DNA from: Nocardioides luti
GTDB taxonomy: Bacteria > Actinomycetota > Actinomycetes > Propionibacteriales > Nocardioidaceae
Direction: 5' to 3'
NCBI RefSeq assembly: GCF_014212315.1
Contig: NZ_JACKXE010000001.1
Span: 868,001 to 932,000 of the forward strand
DNA length: 64,000 nt
In this document: positions 25,516-33,443 of the stretch, in pieces
How positions within the stretch are numbered: position 1 is the first letter of the stretch
Layout of the letters: every line of letters begins with the position of its first letter
The notes under the pieces: model-generated
What the model saw: the letters and a program-made list of their open reading frames with translations, nothing else
Told to the model about the DNA's origin: nothing
Databases searched by the model: none
Position numbers and translations under genes: made by a program

Positions 25516-26375
25516 CAGAGCAGGTCCTCCGTCCCGGCGCGGCGGACGTAGACCAGCACCATCCCCACGATCAGCACCATCAGGATCACCGACAGCGCGG
25601 CCGCCGTCGGGTAGTCGTTGGCGTCGGTGAACAGGCTCTGGATCTTGGTGCCGACCATGGCCTGGTTCGGGCTGCCCAGCAGCTGCACGTTGATGAAGTC
25701 GCCGGCGGCCGGGATGAAGGTCAGCAGGGTGCCGGACACGACGCCGGGCAGCGACAGCGGCCAGGTGACCTTCCAGAAGCCGACGAACGGGTTGGCGTAG
25801 AGGTCGCGCGACGCCTCGATCAGCCGGCCGTCGATCTTGTCGAGGCTGGCGAACAGCGGCAGCACCATGAACGGCAGGAAGTTGTAGGTCAGGCCGGCGA
25901 TCACGGCCACGGGGGTCGCGAGCAGCCGACCGTCCGCGCCAAGGAGGTGCACGGCCTGCAGCGTGTTGACGATGAAGCCGTCGTCGGCGAGCAGCAACTT
26001 CCACGACAGCGTGCGGATCAGGAAGCTCGTGAAGAACGGCGCGATGACCAGCACGAGAAGGAGGTTCTTCCAGCGGCCGGACTTGAAGGCGATGGCGTAG
26101 GCCAGCACGTAGCCGAGCAGCAGGCACAGCAGCGTCGCGATCCCTCCGTACACCAGCGAGCGCAGCAGCGGCGGCCAGTACGTCGAGAACGCGTCGCGGT
26201 AGTTCCCGAACGCCCAGTCCATCGTGTAGCCGCGGAAGTCCGAGCCGGCCGGGTCGAAGAGGCTGGTCGCGACCAGGGAGTAGAGCGGGACGACGAAGAA
26301 CAGCCCGAGCCACAGCAGCGCCGGGATCAGCAGGAGGTAGCCGGTGCCGCCGCGGCGGCGGATCGTCTCGCTCAC
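25515..26375 (-). CDS. potB: polyamine ABC transporter permease, PotB type
   Basis: 286 residues, six membrane helices beginning GYLLLIPALLWLGLFFVVPL. The EAA loop is LIEASRDLYANPFVGFWKVTWPLSLPGVV. The GTG start overlaps the potA stop (GTGA), and the next gene begins in the stop codon (TGATG). So the four pot genes are translated as a tightly coupled set in the order D-A-B-C. Confidence 0.93.
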   Translation of the reverse strand: MSETIRRRGGTGYLLLIPALLWLGLFFVVPLYSLVATSLFDPAGSDFRGYTMDWAFGNYRDAFSTYWPPLLRSLVYGGIATLLCLLLGYVLAYAIAFKSGRWKNLLLVLVIAPFFTSFLIRTLSWKLLLADDGFIVNTLQAVHLLGADGRLLATPVAVIAGLTYNFLPFMVLPLFASLDKIDGRLIEASRDLYANPFVGFWKVTWPLSLPGVVSGTLLTFIPAAGDFINVQLLGSPNQAMVGTKIQSLFTDANDYPTAAALSVILMVLIVGMVLVYVRRAGTEDLL

Positions 26376-27550
26376 GCGTCGACGCCCCGCTGCGAGCCGG
26401 CCGTGGCGTCCTGGTTGTGGTCCAGGAGGAAGGAGTACTCCGGGCGCCAGGACAGCTCCACCTTGTCGCCCTGCCGGAAGATCCGGCGGCGACCGGTGTT
26501 CTGCTCGAAGACCTGCAGCTCCTGGCCCCACGGCATCCGGACGAGGTACTGCGTCGAGACGCCGAAGAAGCTGACGTCGGTCACGACGCCGCCCGGGATC
26601 GTGTTGCCCGGGGCGTCGAGCGCCTCGCCCTCCTCGCCGATGAGGACCTTCTCGGGGCGGATGCCCACCCAGCCGCGGTCGCCGTCGGTGTGCGAGCGCC
26701 CGGCCGGCACCGAGACGCCGATGCCGTGCATGTCCACGGTGACGACGTCGGCGGCACGGCCCCGGACGGTCCCGTCGATCAGGTTGGACTGCCCGAGGAA
26801 GTTCGCGACGAACGTCGAGGCGGGGTTCTCGTAGAGCTCGGCCGGCGCCCCCATCTGCTCGATGACGCCCTTGTTCATCACCGCGACGGTGTCGGCCATC
26901 GTCATGGCCTCCTCCTGGTCGTGGGTGACGTGGATGAAGGTGAGGCCGACGTCGGTCTGGATCCGCTTGAGCTCGATCTGCATCGACCGGCGCAGCTTGA
27001 GGTCGAGCGCGCCGAGCGGCTCGTCGAGCAGCAGCACCTCGGGCTTGTTGATCAGCGCCCGGGCCAGCGCGACGCGCTGCTGCTGGCCGCCGGAGAGCTG
27101 GGCCGGCTTCTTGCGCGCCTGGCTGCCGAGCTCCACGAGCTCGAGCATCTCGTCGACCTGCTTCTCGACGTCCGCCTTCTTGCGCCGGCGCAGCCCGAAG
27201 GCGACGTTCTCGTATATGTCGAGGTGCGGGAAGAGTGCGTAGTTCTGGAAGACGGTGTTCACCGGGCGGCGGTAGGGCCGCGCGTGGGTGATGTCCTGGC
27301 CGGCCAGGGTGATCGTGCCGGACGTCGGCGTCTCGAGCCCGGCGACCATCCGCAGCGTCGTCGTCTTGCCGCACCCGGACGGCCCGAGCAGGGCGAAGAA
27401 CGAGCCCTTGGGTACGTCGAGGTCGAGGTCGTCCACGGCGGTGAACGACGCGAACGACTTGGTGACGTCGCGCAGGCGCAGCCCGTCGAACGAGCCCGCA
27501 CCCGCGTCCGCGGCGACCGCGGACTGCTCGTTCTCAGCCACCTGAGACAT
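26372..27550 (-). CDS. potA: polyamine ABC transporter ATP-binding protein, PotA type
   Basis: 392 residues. Walker A is [15 protein letters not shown], the signature [15 protein letters not shown], Walker [14 protein letters not shown], and the H-loop [14 protein letters not shown]-terminal TOBE regulatory domain ([28 protein letters not shown]) is present, as in PotA/PotG. Two subunits energise uptake by the PotB/PotC pair. The start lies 17 bases inside the end of potD. Confidence 0.95.
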   Translation of the reverse strand: MSQVAENEQSAVAADAGAGSFDGLRLRDVTKSFASFTAVDDLDLDVPKGSFFALLGPSGCGKTTTLRMVAGLETPTSGTITLAGQDITHARPYRRPVNTVFQNYALFPHLDIYENVAFGLRRRKKADVEKQVDEMLELVELGSQARKKPAQLSGGQQQRVALARALINKPEVLLLDEPLGALDLKLRRSMQIELKRIQTDVGLTFIHVTHDQEEAMTMADTVAVMNKGVIEQMGAPAELYENPASTFVANFLGQSNLIDGTVRGRAADVVTVDMHGIGVSVPAGRSHTDGDRGWVGIRPEKVLIGEEGEALDAPGNTIPGGVVTDVSFFGVSTQYLVRMPWGQELQVFEQNTGRRRIFRQGDKVELSWRPEYSFLLDHNQDATAGSQRGVDA

Positions 27551-28727
27551 CGGACCACTCTCCTTCGTACTGGATCTGCTGGCGGTCGTCGAGGGGCATG
27601 AAGTCGAAGGTCACCGACAGGGTCTCCTCGTCGGGGAAGATCAGCTTGTTGTCGACCAGGGACGGGTCGACCTTCTCCATCGCCTGCTGGGCCCCGGCGA
27701 CGGGACAGATGTAGTTGACCCAGGCCGCGAGCTTCGCCGCGACCTCGGGGTCGTAGTAGTAGTCGATCCACTTCTCGGCGTTCGCGGTGTGCTGCGCGCC
27801 GTTCGGGACGAGCATGTTGTCGCTCCAGAGGGCCAGGCCCTCCTCCGGCGCGATGAACTTGATGTCCGGGTTGTCGAACTGGAGCTGGATCACGTCACCG
27901 GACCAGGCCTCGCAGGCCAGGATGTTCCCGGCGGCGAGGTCCTGCGTGTAGTTGTTGCCGGTGAACGAGCGGATCTGCCCCGACGACACCGCCTTGCGGA
28001 GCCGGTCGATCGCGTTGGCCCACTGGTCCTCGGTGAAGTCGGACGGGTCCGCCCCGACGACCTTGAGCATGAACGCCATCGTGTCGCGCATCTCCGAGAG
28101 CAGCGTGACGCGGCCCTTGAGGTCCGGGTTCTCGAGCAGCTCGGTGAAGCTCTTGATCTCGCCGGTCTTCGAGGCGTTGTAGGCGATGCCGGTGAGGCCG
28201 CTCTGCCACGGCGCGTGGAACTGCAGCTTCGGGTCCCACTGCTTGCCCTGGAGCGGCTTGATGAGGTTCGCCTGCAGGTTGGGCACCGCGCTCCGGTCGA
28301 GCGGCTGGACCCAGCCCAGGCTGATCATCCGGGCGGCCATCCAGTCGGTCAGCACCATGATGTCGCGACCGACCGGCTCGCAGGTGCCGAGCTGGTTCTT
28401 GACCTTGGCGTAGAACTCCGAGTTGTCGTTGACGTCGTCGGTGTAGTCGACGCTGATGCCGGTGTCGTCCTGGAAGACCGCGAACGTCGAGGTCGGCTTC
28501 TTCTTCGGGTCGATGTAGCCGGGCCAGTTCGAGATGACCAGCCGCTTGTCGCGCGCCGAGATGTCGGTGGCCTTGCACTTCGCGGGGTCCTGCTGGGCAC
28601 CCGGCACGTCGAAGAACGGGAGGTCCAGGGCCGCGATGCTGCCGAGGCCGAACGCCGTCGCCCCGGCGCCCTTGAGCAACCCTCGCCGGGACAGGGACGC
28701 CCGGTCGGGTCGTCGTCCTCGCACCAT
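27534..28727 (-). CDS. potD: polyamine-binding protein, PotD/PotF type, Tat-exported
   Basis: 397 residues. The N-terminus RASLSRRGLLKGAGATAFGLG is a twin-arginine signal. The rest is a spermidine/putrescine periplasmic binding protein: LVISNWPGYIDPKKKPTSTFAVFQ, VDYTDDVNDNSEFYAKV, ILACEAWSGDVIQLQFDNPDIKF (polyamine-site Trp and acidic residues), and a late NYICPVAGA. ATG 28727 has GGAGGAG 5 nt upstream, which is better than an upstream in-frame start at 28772. First gene of potDABC. It delivers putrescine or spermidine to the permease. Confidence 0.94.
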   Translation of the reverse strand: MVRGRRPDRASLSRRGLLKGAGATAFGLGSIAALDLPFFDVPGAQQDPAKCKATDISARDKRLVISNWPGYIDPKKKPTSTFAVFQDDTGISVDYTDDVNDNSEFYAKVKNQLGTCEPVGRDIMVLTDWMAARMISLGWVQPLDRSAVPNLQANLIKPLQGKQWDPKLQFHAPWQSGLTGIAYNASKTGEIKSFTELLENPDLKGRVTLLSEMRDTMAFMLKVVGADPSDFTEDQWANAIDRLRKAVSSGQIRSFTGNNYTQDLAAGNILACEAWSGDVIQLQFDNPDIKFIAPEEGLALWSDNMLVPNGAQHTANAEKWIDYYYDPEVAAKLAAWVNYICPVAGAQQAMEKVDPSLVDNKLIFPDEETLSVTFDFMPLDDRQQIQYEGEWSDVSGG

Positions 28728-28820
28728 GACACTCCTCCGGGCAATCGGTCTCGTCGCCTCGGATCGTGCCATGCATGACCCCCCTGAACAAGCGATCCGG
28801 TTGATCGGAAACCTCCTCGC

Positions 28821-28855
28821 AACGAAATCCTTTGAATCGTGAGACGGCGGAAATC
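28821..28855. promoter_or_regulatory. pot/Lrp divergent promoter region with CGGAAATC-type words
   Basis: ACGAAATCC (28822-28830) and CGGAAATC (28848-28855) lie between the divergent potD and Lrp genes in an AT-richer stretch (28728-28891). They resemble the CGGAATC words at the two aminotransferase and the aldehyde dehydrogenase promoters. A regulator binding here could control both the importer and itself (inference). Confidence 0.35.
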
Positions 28856-28891
28856 TTTGACCGACGGCGGCGCCCCTGCGAGCATGCCCGC

Positions 28892-29365
28892 ATGCCTCGC
28901 AAGTCCGACAAGCCCGCCGTCCACCTCGACGACGTCTCCAAGGCGATCATCGAGCAGCTCCAGCAGGACGGTCGTCGCTCGTACGCCGCCATCGGCAAGG
29001 TGGTCGGCCTGTCCGAGGCGGCGGTGCGCCAGCGCGTCCAGCGGCTCATCGACGGCGGCGTCATGCAGGTCGTCGCGGTGACCGACCCGCTCGAGCTCGG
29101 CTTCGCCCGCCAGGCGATGGTCGGCATCCGGGTCACCGGGCCGCTGGAGCCGGTCGCCGACGCGATCGCGGCCCTCGAGGAGGTCGACTACGTGGTCGTC
29201 ACCGCGGGCTCCTACGACCTGCTCGTCGAGGTGGTCTGCGAGAGCGACGAGCACCTGCTCGAGCTGATCTCGGACCGCATCCGGGTGATCGACGGCGTCT
29301 TCGCGACCGAGACGTTCATGTACCTCCAGCTGCGCAAGCAGACCTACTCCTGGGGCGTCCGCTGA
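28892..29365 (+). CDS. Lrp/AsnC-family transcriptional regulator
   Basis: 157 residues. The N-terminal helix-turn-helix is DDVSKAIIEQLQQDGRRSYAAIGKVVGLSEAAVRQRVQRLI. The C-terminal RAM ligand-binding domain (VAIEE-like alternation, YVVVTAGSYDLLVEVVCESDEHLLELI) probably senses an amino acid or amine. ATG 28892 has no Shine-Dalgarno sequence and could be leaderless. Divergent from potDABC and overlapping the following oxidase gene, so it is the obvious local regulator of this polyamine island. Confidence 0.93.
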   Translation: MPRKSDKPAVHLDDVSKAIIEQLQQDGRRSYAAIGKVVGLSEAAVRQRVQRLIDGGVMQVVAVTDPLELGFARQAMVGIRVTGPLEPVADAIAALEEVDYVVVTAGSYDLLVEVVCESDEHLLELISDRIRVIDGVFATETFMYLQLRKQTYSWGVR

Positions 29366-30744
29366 GCCCCGAGCCGCACCCCGAGCGCCTCTCGCTGTGG
29401 CACGACACCGCCGACGACGACTGGACGCCCCGGCCCGCCCTCGACGGTGACGTCGTCGCCGACGTCGCGATCGTCGGCGCGGGCTACACCGGCCTCTGGA
29501 CGGCGTACTACCTCGCCGAGGCCCGTCCCGACCTGCGGATCGTCGTGCTCGAGGCCGAGGTGGCGGGGTACGGCGCCTCCGGCCGCAACGGCGGCTGGTG
29601 CTCGGCGCTGTTCCCGGCGTCCTCCGGCACCCTGGCCGTCCTGTCCGACCGGCCGGCGGCCCTGGCGCAGCACGCGGCGATGCGCGCCACGGTCGACGAG
29701 GTCGCCCGCGTCGCGCAGGCCGAGGGCATCGATGCGCAGCTCGCGAAGGGCGGCACGATCACGCTGGCCCGCAGCCGGGCCCAGTGGAAGCGTGCCCGCG
29801 CCGAGGTCGACGACGCCCGGAGCTGGGGCCGCGGCGAGGACGACCTGCGCCTGCTCGACCGGTCCGAGGCGACCGCGGTGCTCCGCGGCAGCCGCACCGT
29901 CGGGGCGACGTACACCCCCGACTGCGCGGCGCTGCACCCTGCCCGCCTGGTCCGCGGCCTCGCCCGCGCGGTCGAGCGTCGCGGCGTGCGGATCCACGAG
30001 CACACCCGGGTCACCGCGATCGAGCCGGGCCGCGCCGTCACCAGTCGCGGGACGGTCCGGGCGGGCACCGTGGTCCGGGCGACCGAGGGCTACACCGCAC
30101 GGCTGCCCGGCCAGCGGCGGGCACTGGTCCCGGTCTACTCCCTGGTGATCGCGACCGAGCCGCTGTCCGCCGCGACCTGGGACGAGATCGGGCTGGCCCG
30201 GCGCGAGACCTTCACCGACCACCGCCACCTCATCGTCTACGGCCAGCGCACCGCCGACGACCGGCTGGTCTTCGGCGGCCGCGGCGCGCCGTACCACCTC
30301 GGCTCGCGGATCCGTCCGGAGTACGACCGCGACCCCCACGTCTTCCCGCGCCTCTACGCGACGCTCGTCGACCTCCTCCCCGTGCTGGCCGGCACCCGCG
30401 TCACCCACGCCTGGGGCGGCGCGCTCGGCATCCCGCGGGACTGGACGGCCTCGGTCGGGCTGGACCGGAGCACGGGGCTCGCGTGGGCGGGCGGGTACGT
30501 CGGGGACGGCGTCAGCACCACCAACCTCGCCGGCCGGACCCTGCGCGACCTCGTCCTCGGCCACGACACCGACCTCACCCGGCTCCCCTGGGTCGGCCAC
30601 CGCTCCCCCGACTGGGAGCGCGAGCCGCTGCGCTGGCTGGGCATCAACGCCGGGCTGCGGGCGATGACGCTCGCCGACGCCGAGGAGTCGGTGACCCGCT
30701 GCCGCAGCGTGGTCGCTCGCGCGGTCGCCCCGCTGCTGGGCTGA
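29362..30744 (+). CDS. FAD-dependent amine oxidase (DAO/PuuB-like), probable CTG start
   Basis: 460 residues if started at CTG 29362. The FAD-binding Rossmann motif ADVAIVGAGYTGLWTAYYL is near residue 35, then YGASGRNGGWCSALFP, and a C-terminal TGLAWAGGYVGDGVSTTNLAGRTL contacting FAD. Family: D-amino-acid-oxidase fold such as gamma-glutamylputrescine oxidase. No ATG, GTG or TTG occurs in this frame between the stop at 28840 and GTG 29545, and GTG 29545 would delete the FAD motif. The CTG overlaps the Lrp stop as CTGA, mimicking the usual ATGA coupling, with GGGG 6 nt upstream. Likely oxidises a polyamine or its conjugate to the aldehyde. Confidence 0.85.
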   Translation: MSPEPHPERLSLWHDTADDDWTPRPALDGDVVADVAIVGAGYTGLWTAYYLAEARPDLRIVVLEAEVAGYGASGRNGGWCSALFPASSGTLAVLSDRPAALAQHAAMRATVDEVARVAQAEGIDAQLAKGGTITLARSRAQWKRARAEVDDARSWGRGEDDLRLLDRSEATAVLRGSRTVGATYTPDCAALHPARLVRGLARAVERRGVRIHEHTRVTAIEPGRAVTSRGTVRAGTVVRATEGYTARLPGQRRALVPVYSLVIATEPLSAATWDEIGLARRETFTDHRHLIVYGQRTADDRLVFGGRGAPYHLGSRIRPEYDRDPHVFPRLYATLVDLLPVLAGTRVTHAWGGALGIPRDWTASVGLDRSTGLAWAGGYVGDGVSTTNLAGRTLRDLVLGHDTDLTRLPWVGHRSPDWEREPLRWLGINAGLRAMTLADAEESVTRCRSVVARAVAPLLG

Positions 30745-30772
30745 CCGCGCGCGGTCGCGCCCGGGTGGCACG

Positions 30773-31546
30773 ATGAGCCGGGTGAACCGTCGCACGCTCG
30801 TCCGCCGCCCCAGCCCCCGCCTCGCCGAGGGCCTCGTCACCCACATCACCCGCTCGCCGGTCGACCCGGTGCTGGCGCTCGCGCAGTGGGAGGGGTACGT
30901 CGCCGCGCTGGAGGCCGAGGGCTGGGAGACCGTCGAGGTCGCGCCGCAGGACGACTGCCCGGACGTGGCGTTCGTCGAGGACACCGTGGTCGTCTACGGC
31001 GACCTCGCGGTGATCGCGCGGCCCGGTGCCGACGAGCGCAAGCCCGAGACCGCCGGGACCGAGGCCGCGCTGGTCGAGCTCGGCTACCGGATCGCCCGCA
31101 TCGAGGCGCCCGGCACCCTCGACGGGGGCGACGTCCTCAAGCACGACGGCACCGTCTGGGTCGGCCTCGGCGGCCGCACCAACCCGGCCGGCGTGGAGCA
31201 GCTGGCCACGCTGCTCGCGCCGCTCGGCGCCACCGTGCTCGGGGTGCCGCTCACCCGGGTGCTGCACCTGAAGTCGGCCGTAACCGCGCTGCCCGACGGC
31301 ACGGTCATCGGCCACGAGCCGCTCGTCGACGACCCGACCGTGTGGGAGAGCTTCCTGCCCGTCCCCGAGGAGCCCGGCGCCCACGTCGTCCTGCTCGACG
31401 CCGAGACCGTGCTGATGTCGACCAACGCCCCGCGGTCGCGGGCGCTGTTCGAGGAGCGCGGGCTGCGCGTCGTCGCCGTCGACATCGGCGAGTTCGAGAA
31501 GCTCGAGGGCTGCGTCACCTGCCTGTCGGTGCGGCTGCGCGGCTGA
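30773..31546 (+). CDS. dimethylarginine dimethylaminohydrolase-like amidinohydrolase
   Basis: 257 residues, the DDAH/arginine-deiminase superfamily. Motifs: FVEDTVVVYGDLAVIARPGA (substrate Asp/Glu), LDGGDVLKHDGTVWVGLGGRTNPAG (LDGGD), the catalytic His region VLHLKSAV, and the C-terminal nucleophile Cys in EGCVTCLSVRLRG. DDAH hydrolyses methylated arginines to citrulline plus amine; related enzymes act on other guanidines such as agmatine relatives. Located at the end of the regulator-oxidase unit. Its last codons are part of a tandemly repeated block downstream. Confidence 0.88.
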   Translation: MSRVNRRTLVRRPSPRLAEGLVTHITRSPVDPVLALAQWEGYVAALEAEGWETVEVAPQDDCPDVAFVEDTVVVYGDLAVIARPGADERKPETAGTEAALVELGYRIARIEAPGTLDGGDVLKHDGTVWVGLGGRTNPAGVEQLATLLAPLGATVLGVPLTRVLHLKSAVTALPDGTVIGHEPLVDDPTVWESFLPVPEEPGAHVVLLDAETVLMSTNAPRSRALFEERGLRVVAVDIGEFEKLEGCVTCLSVRLRG

Positions 31547-31553
31547 CGCTGAC

Positions 31554-31894
31554 GGTGGTTGGGGAAGGCGCCCTGGCGCCTGTCTTGAAACCACCTCGCC
31601 GCCAGTCAGGTGGTTTCGAGACGGTTGCTGCGCAACCTCCTCAACCACCGGGACGGCTGCGCGGCTGACGCTCCGGTGGTTGAGGAAGGCGCCCTGGCGC
31701 CTGTCTCGAAACCACCTCGCTGCCAGTCAGGTGGTTTCGAGACGGTTGCTGCGCAACCTCCTCAACCACCGGGGGACGGCTGCGCGGCTGACGCTGACGG
31801 TGGTTGAGGAAGGCGCCCTGGCGCCTGTCTTGAAACCACCTCGCCGCCAGTCAGGTGGTTTCGAGACGGTTGCTGCGCAACCTCCTCAACCACC
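31554..31894. repeat. three tandem GGTGGTT-bounded B-A blocks
   Basis: Blocks start at 31554, 31675 and 31799 (periods 121 and 124). Each has a B-type unit in reverse orientation (centre AGGCGCCCTGGCGCCT), spacer CTCGCCGCCAGTCA or close, and an A-type unit in reverse (centre GGTTGCTGCGCAACC). The blocks are joined by GGCTGCGCGGCTGACGCT, a copy of the 3' end and stop of the DDAH gene. The last A unit contains the stop codon of the convergent M1 peptidase gene. Confidence 0.92.
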
Positions 31895-33340
31895 GGAGAG
31901 GCCGTTGGCGGCGGTCCGGGCGGGGCGCGAGGTGGCGTGCAGCCAGGCCCGGAAGAAGCCGTCGAGGTCGAGGCCGGTGACCTGCTCGGCGAGCGCCTCG
32001 AAGTCGGCCGTCGAGCCGTTGCCGCCCCGGTGGTCGGCCAGCCAGGTGCGGAGCAGCAGCCAGAAGGTCGGCTCGTCGTCGATGCGACGGCGCAGCGCCT
32101 CGAGGGCCATGCCGCCACGGACGTAGACCGGCCAGGCGAAGAGCCGCCCCGGGCCGGGGTCCGCCACCCGGATCCGCCAGAAGTCGTCGTGGGCGTCGAT
32201 GCCGTCGTAGGTCTGCTCCAGCCACTGCTCGGCGGAGCGGCCGCCGTGCGTCTCGTCCCACCTCGCCTCCATGAACGTCGCGGCACCCTCGTTCAGCCAC
32301 ACGTCGCGCCAGTCCCGGACGGACACGGAGTCGCCGAACCACTGGTGGGCGAGCTCGTGCACGACCGTCCCGACCGAGCCGGCGGCGAGCACGGGGTACG
32401 TCGGCCGGGTCTGGTTCTCCAGCGCGAAGCCGGGCGCCAGGCTGGTGGTGAGCCCGCCGGTCACGGCGAAGGGGTAGTCCCCCAGCTCGCCCTCGAGCCA
32501 GGCGACGACACCGGGGGTGCGCAGCATCAGGCGCATCGAGCGCTGGCGCGTCGGGCTCGGCACCGCCTTCGACACCGCCACCGTCCAGGGCAGCCCCCCG
32601 TCCGAGCCGTGGCGGACGGCGAACCGGCCGGCGGCGAAGAACGCGAGGTACGGCGCCATCGGCTCGACCGACCGCCAGTGGGTCGTGGCGCGGGGGCCGT
32701 GCACCCGCCGACTGACGCGGACGCCGTTGGCGACGACCTGCAGGTCGCGCGGCACGGTGACCGAGACGTCGAAGGACGCCTTGTCGCGCGGGTGGTCGTT
32801 CGCCGGGAACCACCACGCGGCCATGTGCGGCTCGCCCATCGTCACGACCTCGTGGTCGTCGGCGAGCCAGGGCGCGTCACCGCGCCACCGGATCGTGCCC
32901 GGCCACCCGTCGTACGCCACCCGCACCCGGACGGTCTCCCCCGCCGCCAGCGGATCGCGCGGGGTGATCCGCAGCTCGTGGCGGTTGGGCCGGTCGTACG
33001 CCGCCCGCCGGCCGTCGACGCGCACCGAGGTGACCGGGAGCAGGAGGTCGAGGTGGAGGCTCGCGAGGTCCTCGGTGGCGCGGAGGGTCAACACGGTGTG
33101 GCCGCGCAGGCGGCGCTCGTCGAGGTCGTAGGCGTCGTGGACGGCGTAGTGCAGGACGTCGATGCCGCCGTTGCCGTCCTGCGGGAAGTACGGGTCGCCG
33201 ATGCCCGCGGTGCCCGGCTCCCCGGGGGTGCCGGCCGCGGCCACCGGGGCCGCGGCCGCCCCGGCCAGCAGCAGTCCCGCGAGCAGCAGGGCCGTCCCGG
33301 CGCGCACGCCCGGTCGCGGGCGCGAGCGGGGCGGGAGCAC
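31886..33340 (-). CDS. secreted M1-family (aminopeptidase N-like) metallopeptidase
   Basis: 484 residues, shorter than classical PepN, resembling single-catalytic-domain secreted M1 enzymes. Signal peptide: GTALLLAGLLLAGAAAAPVAAAG. The zinc site is GTVVHELAHQWFGDSV with NEGAATF 18-19 residues on (HExxH and the distal Glu). The exopeptidase-type substrate motif before it is FALENQTRP, replacing the usual GAMEN. The final residues GLSGG and the TGA come from a GGTGGTTGA repeat end, so the original C-terminus may have been altered. The GTG start has TAGGTT 6 nt upstream and is probably leaderless. Confidence 0.9.
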   Translation of the reverse strand: MLPPRSRPRPGVRAGTALLLAGLLLAGAAAAPVAAAGTPGEPGTAGIGDPYFPQDGNGGIDVLHYAVHDAYDLDERRLRGHTVLTLRATEDLASLHLDLLLPVTSVRVDGRRAAYDRPNRHELRITPRDPLAAGETVRVRVAYDGWPGTIRWRGDAPWLADDHEVVTMGEPHMAAWWFPANDHPRDKASFDVSVTVPRDLQVVANGVRVSRRVHGPRATTHWRSVEPMAPYLAFFAAGRFAVRHGSDGGLPWTVAVSKAVPSPTRQRSMRLMLRTPGVVAWLEGELGDYPFAVTGGLTTSLAPGFALENQTRPTYPVLAAGSVGTVVHELAHQWFGDSVSVRDWRDVWLNEGAATFMEARWDETHGGRSAEQWLEQTYDGIDAHDDFWRIRVADPGPGRLFAWPVYVRGGMALEALRRRIDDEPTFWLLLRTWLADHRGGNGSTADFEALAEQVTGLDLDGFFRAWLHATSRPARTAANGLSGG

Positions 33341-33346
33341 GGGCCG

Positions 33347-33352
33347 AACCTA
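33347..33352 (-). promoter_or_regulatory. -10 box TAGGTT of the M1 peptidase gene, leaderless
   Basis: TAGGTT ends 6 nt before the GTG at 33340. Confidence 0.5.
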
Positions 33353-33396
33353 GCGCCCCCGGGGAGCGGCGACTCGGCCCGACCACGTCACGGTGC

Positions 33397-33422
33397 TATA
33401 ACACTACTGAATCAATACACTT
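33397..33422 (+). promoter_or_regulatory. AT-rich promoter/operator of the sulfur cluster
   Basis: TATAAC (33397-33402) is a good -10 box about 45 nt before the ATG. Direct-repeat-like words ATAACACT (33398) and ATACACTT (33415), 17 bases apart, overlap and follow it. The 40-base A+T-rich stretch is unlike its surroundings and could bind a sulfide- or persulfide-responsive repressor (inference). Confidence 0.4.
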
Positions 33423-33443
33423 AATGAAGGAGTGGTCGAGGAC

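Noticed and set aside
24712..26313. A 533-residue fused permease
   Set aside because: The N-terminal half is an out-of-frame reading of potB. The TGATG junction at 25515 marks the true potC start.
28832..28891. Upstream TTG start for the Lrp regulator
   Set aside because: The extra residues (NRETAEIFDRRRRPCEHAR) are not Lrp-like and the AT-rich promoter words lie there. ATG 28892 fits the family start.
28728..28891. Riboswitch upstream of potD
   Set aside because: No conserved riboswitch fold was recognised, and the gap is short and shared with a divergent promoter.
31554..31894. CRISPR-like array
   Set aside because: The units are palindromes in pairs, spacers are themselves near-identical and include the 3' end of a gene. 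No Cas genes nearby.
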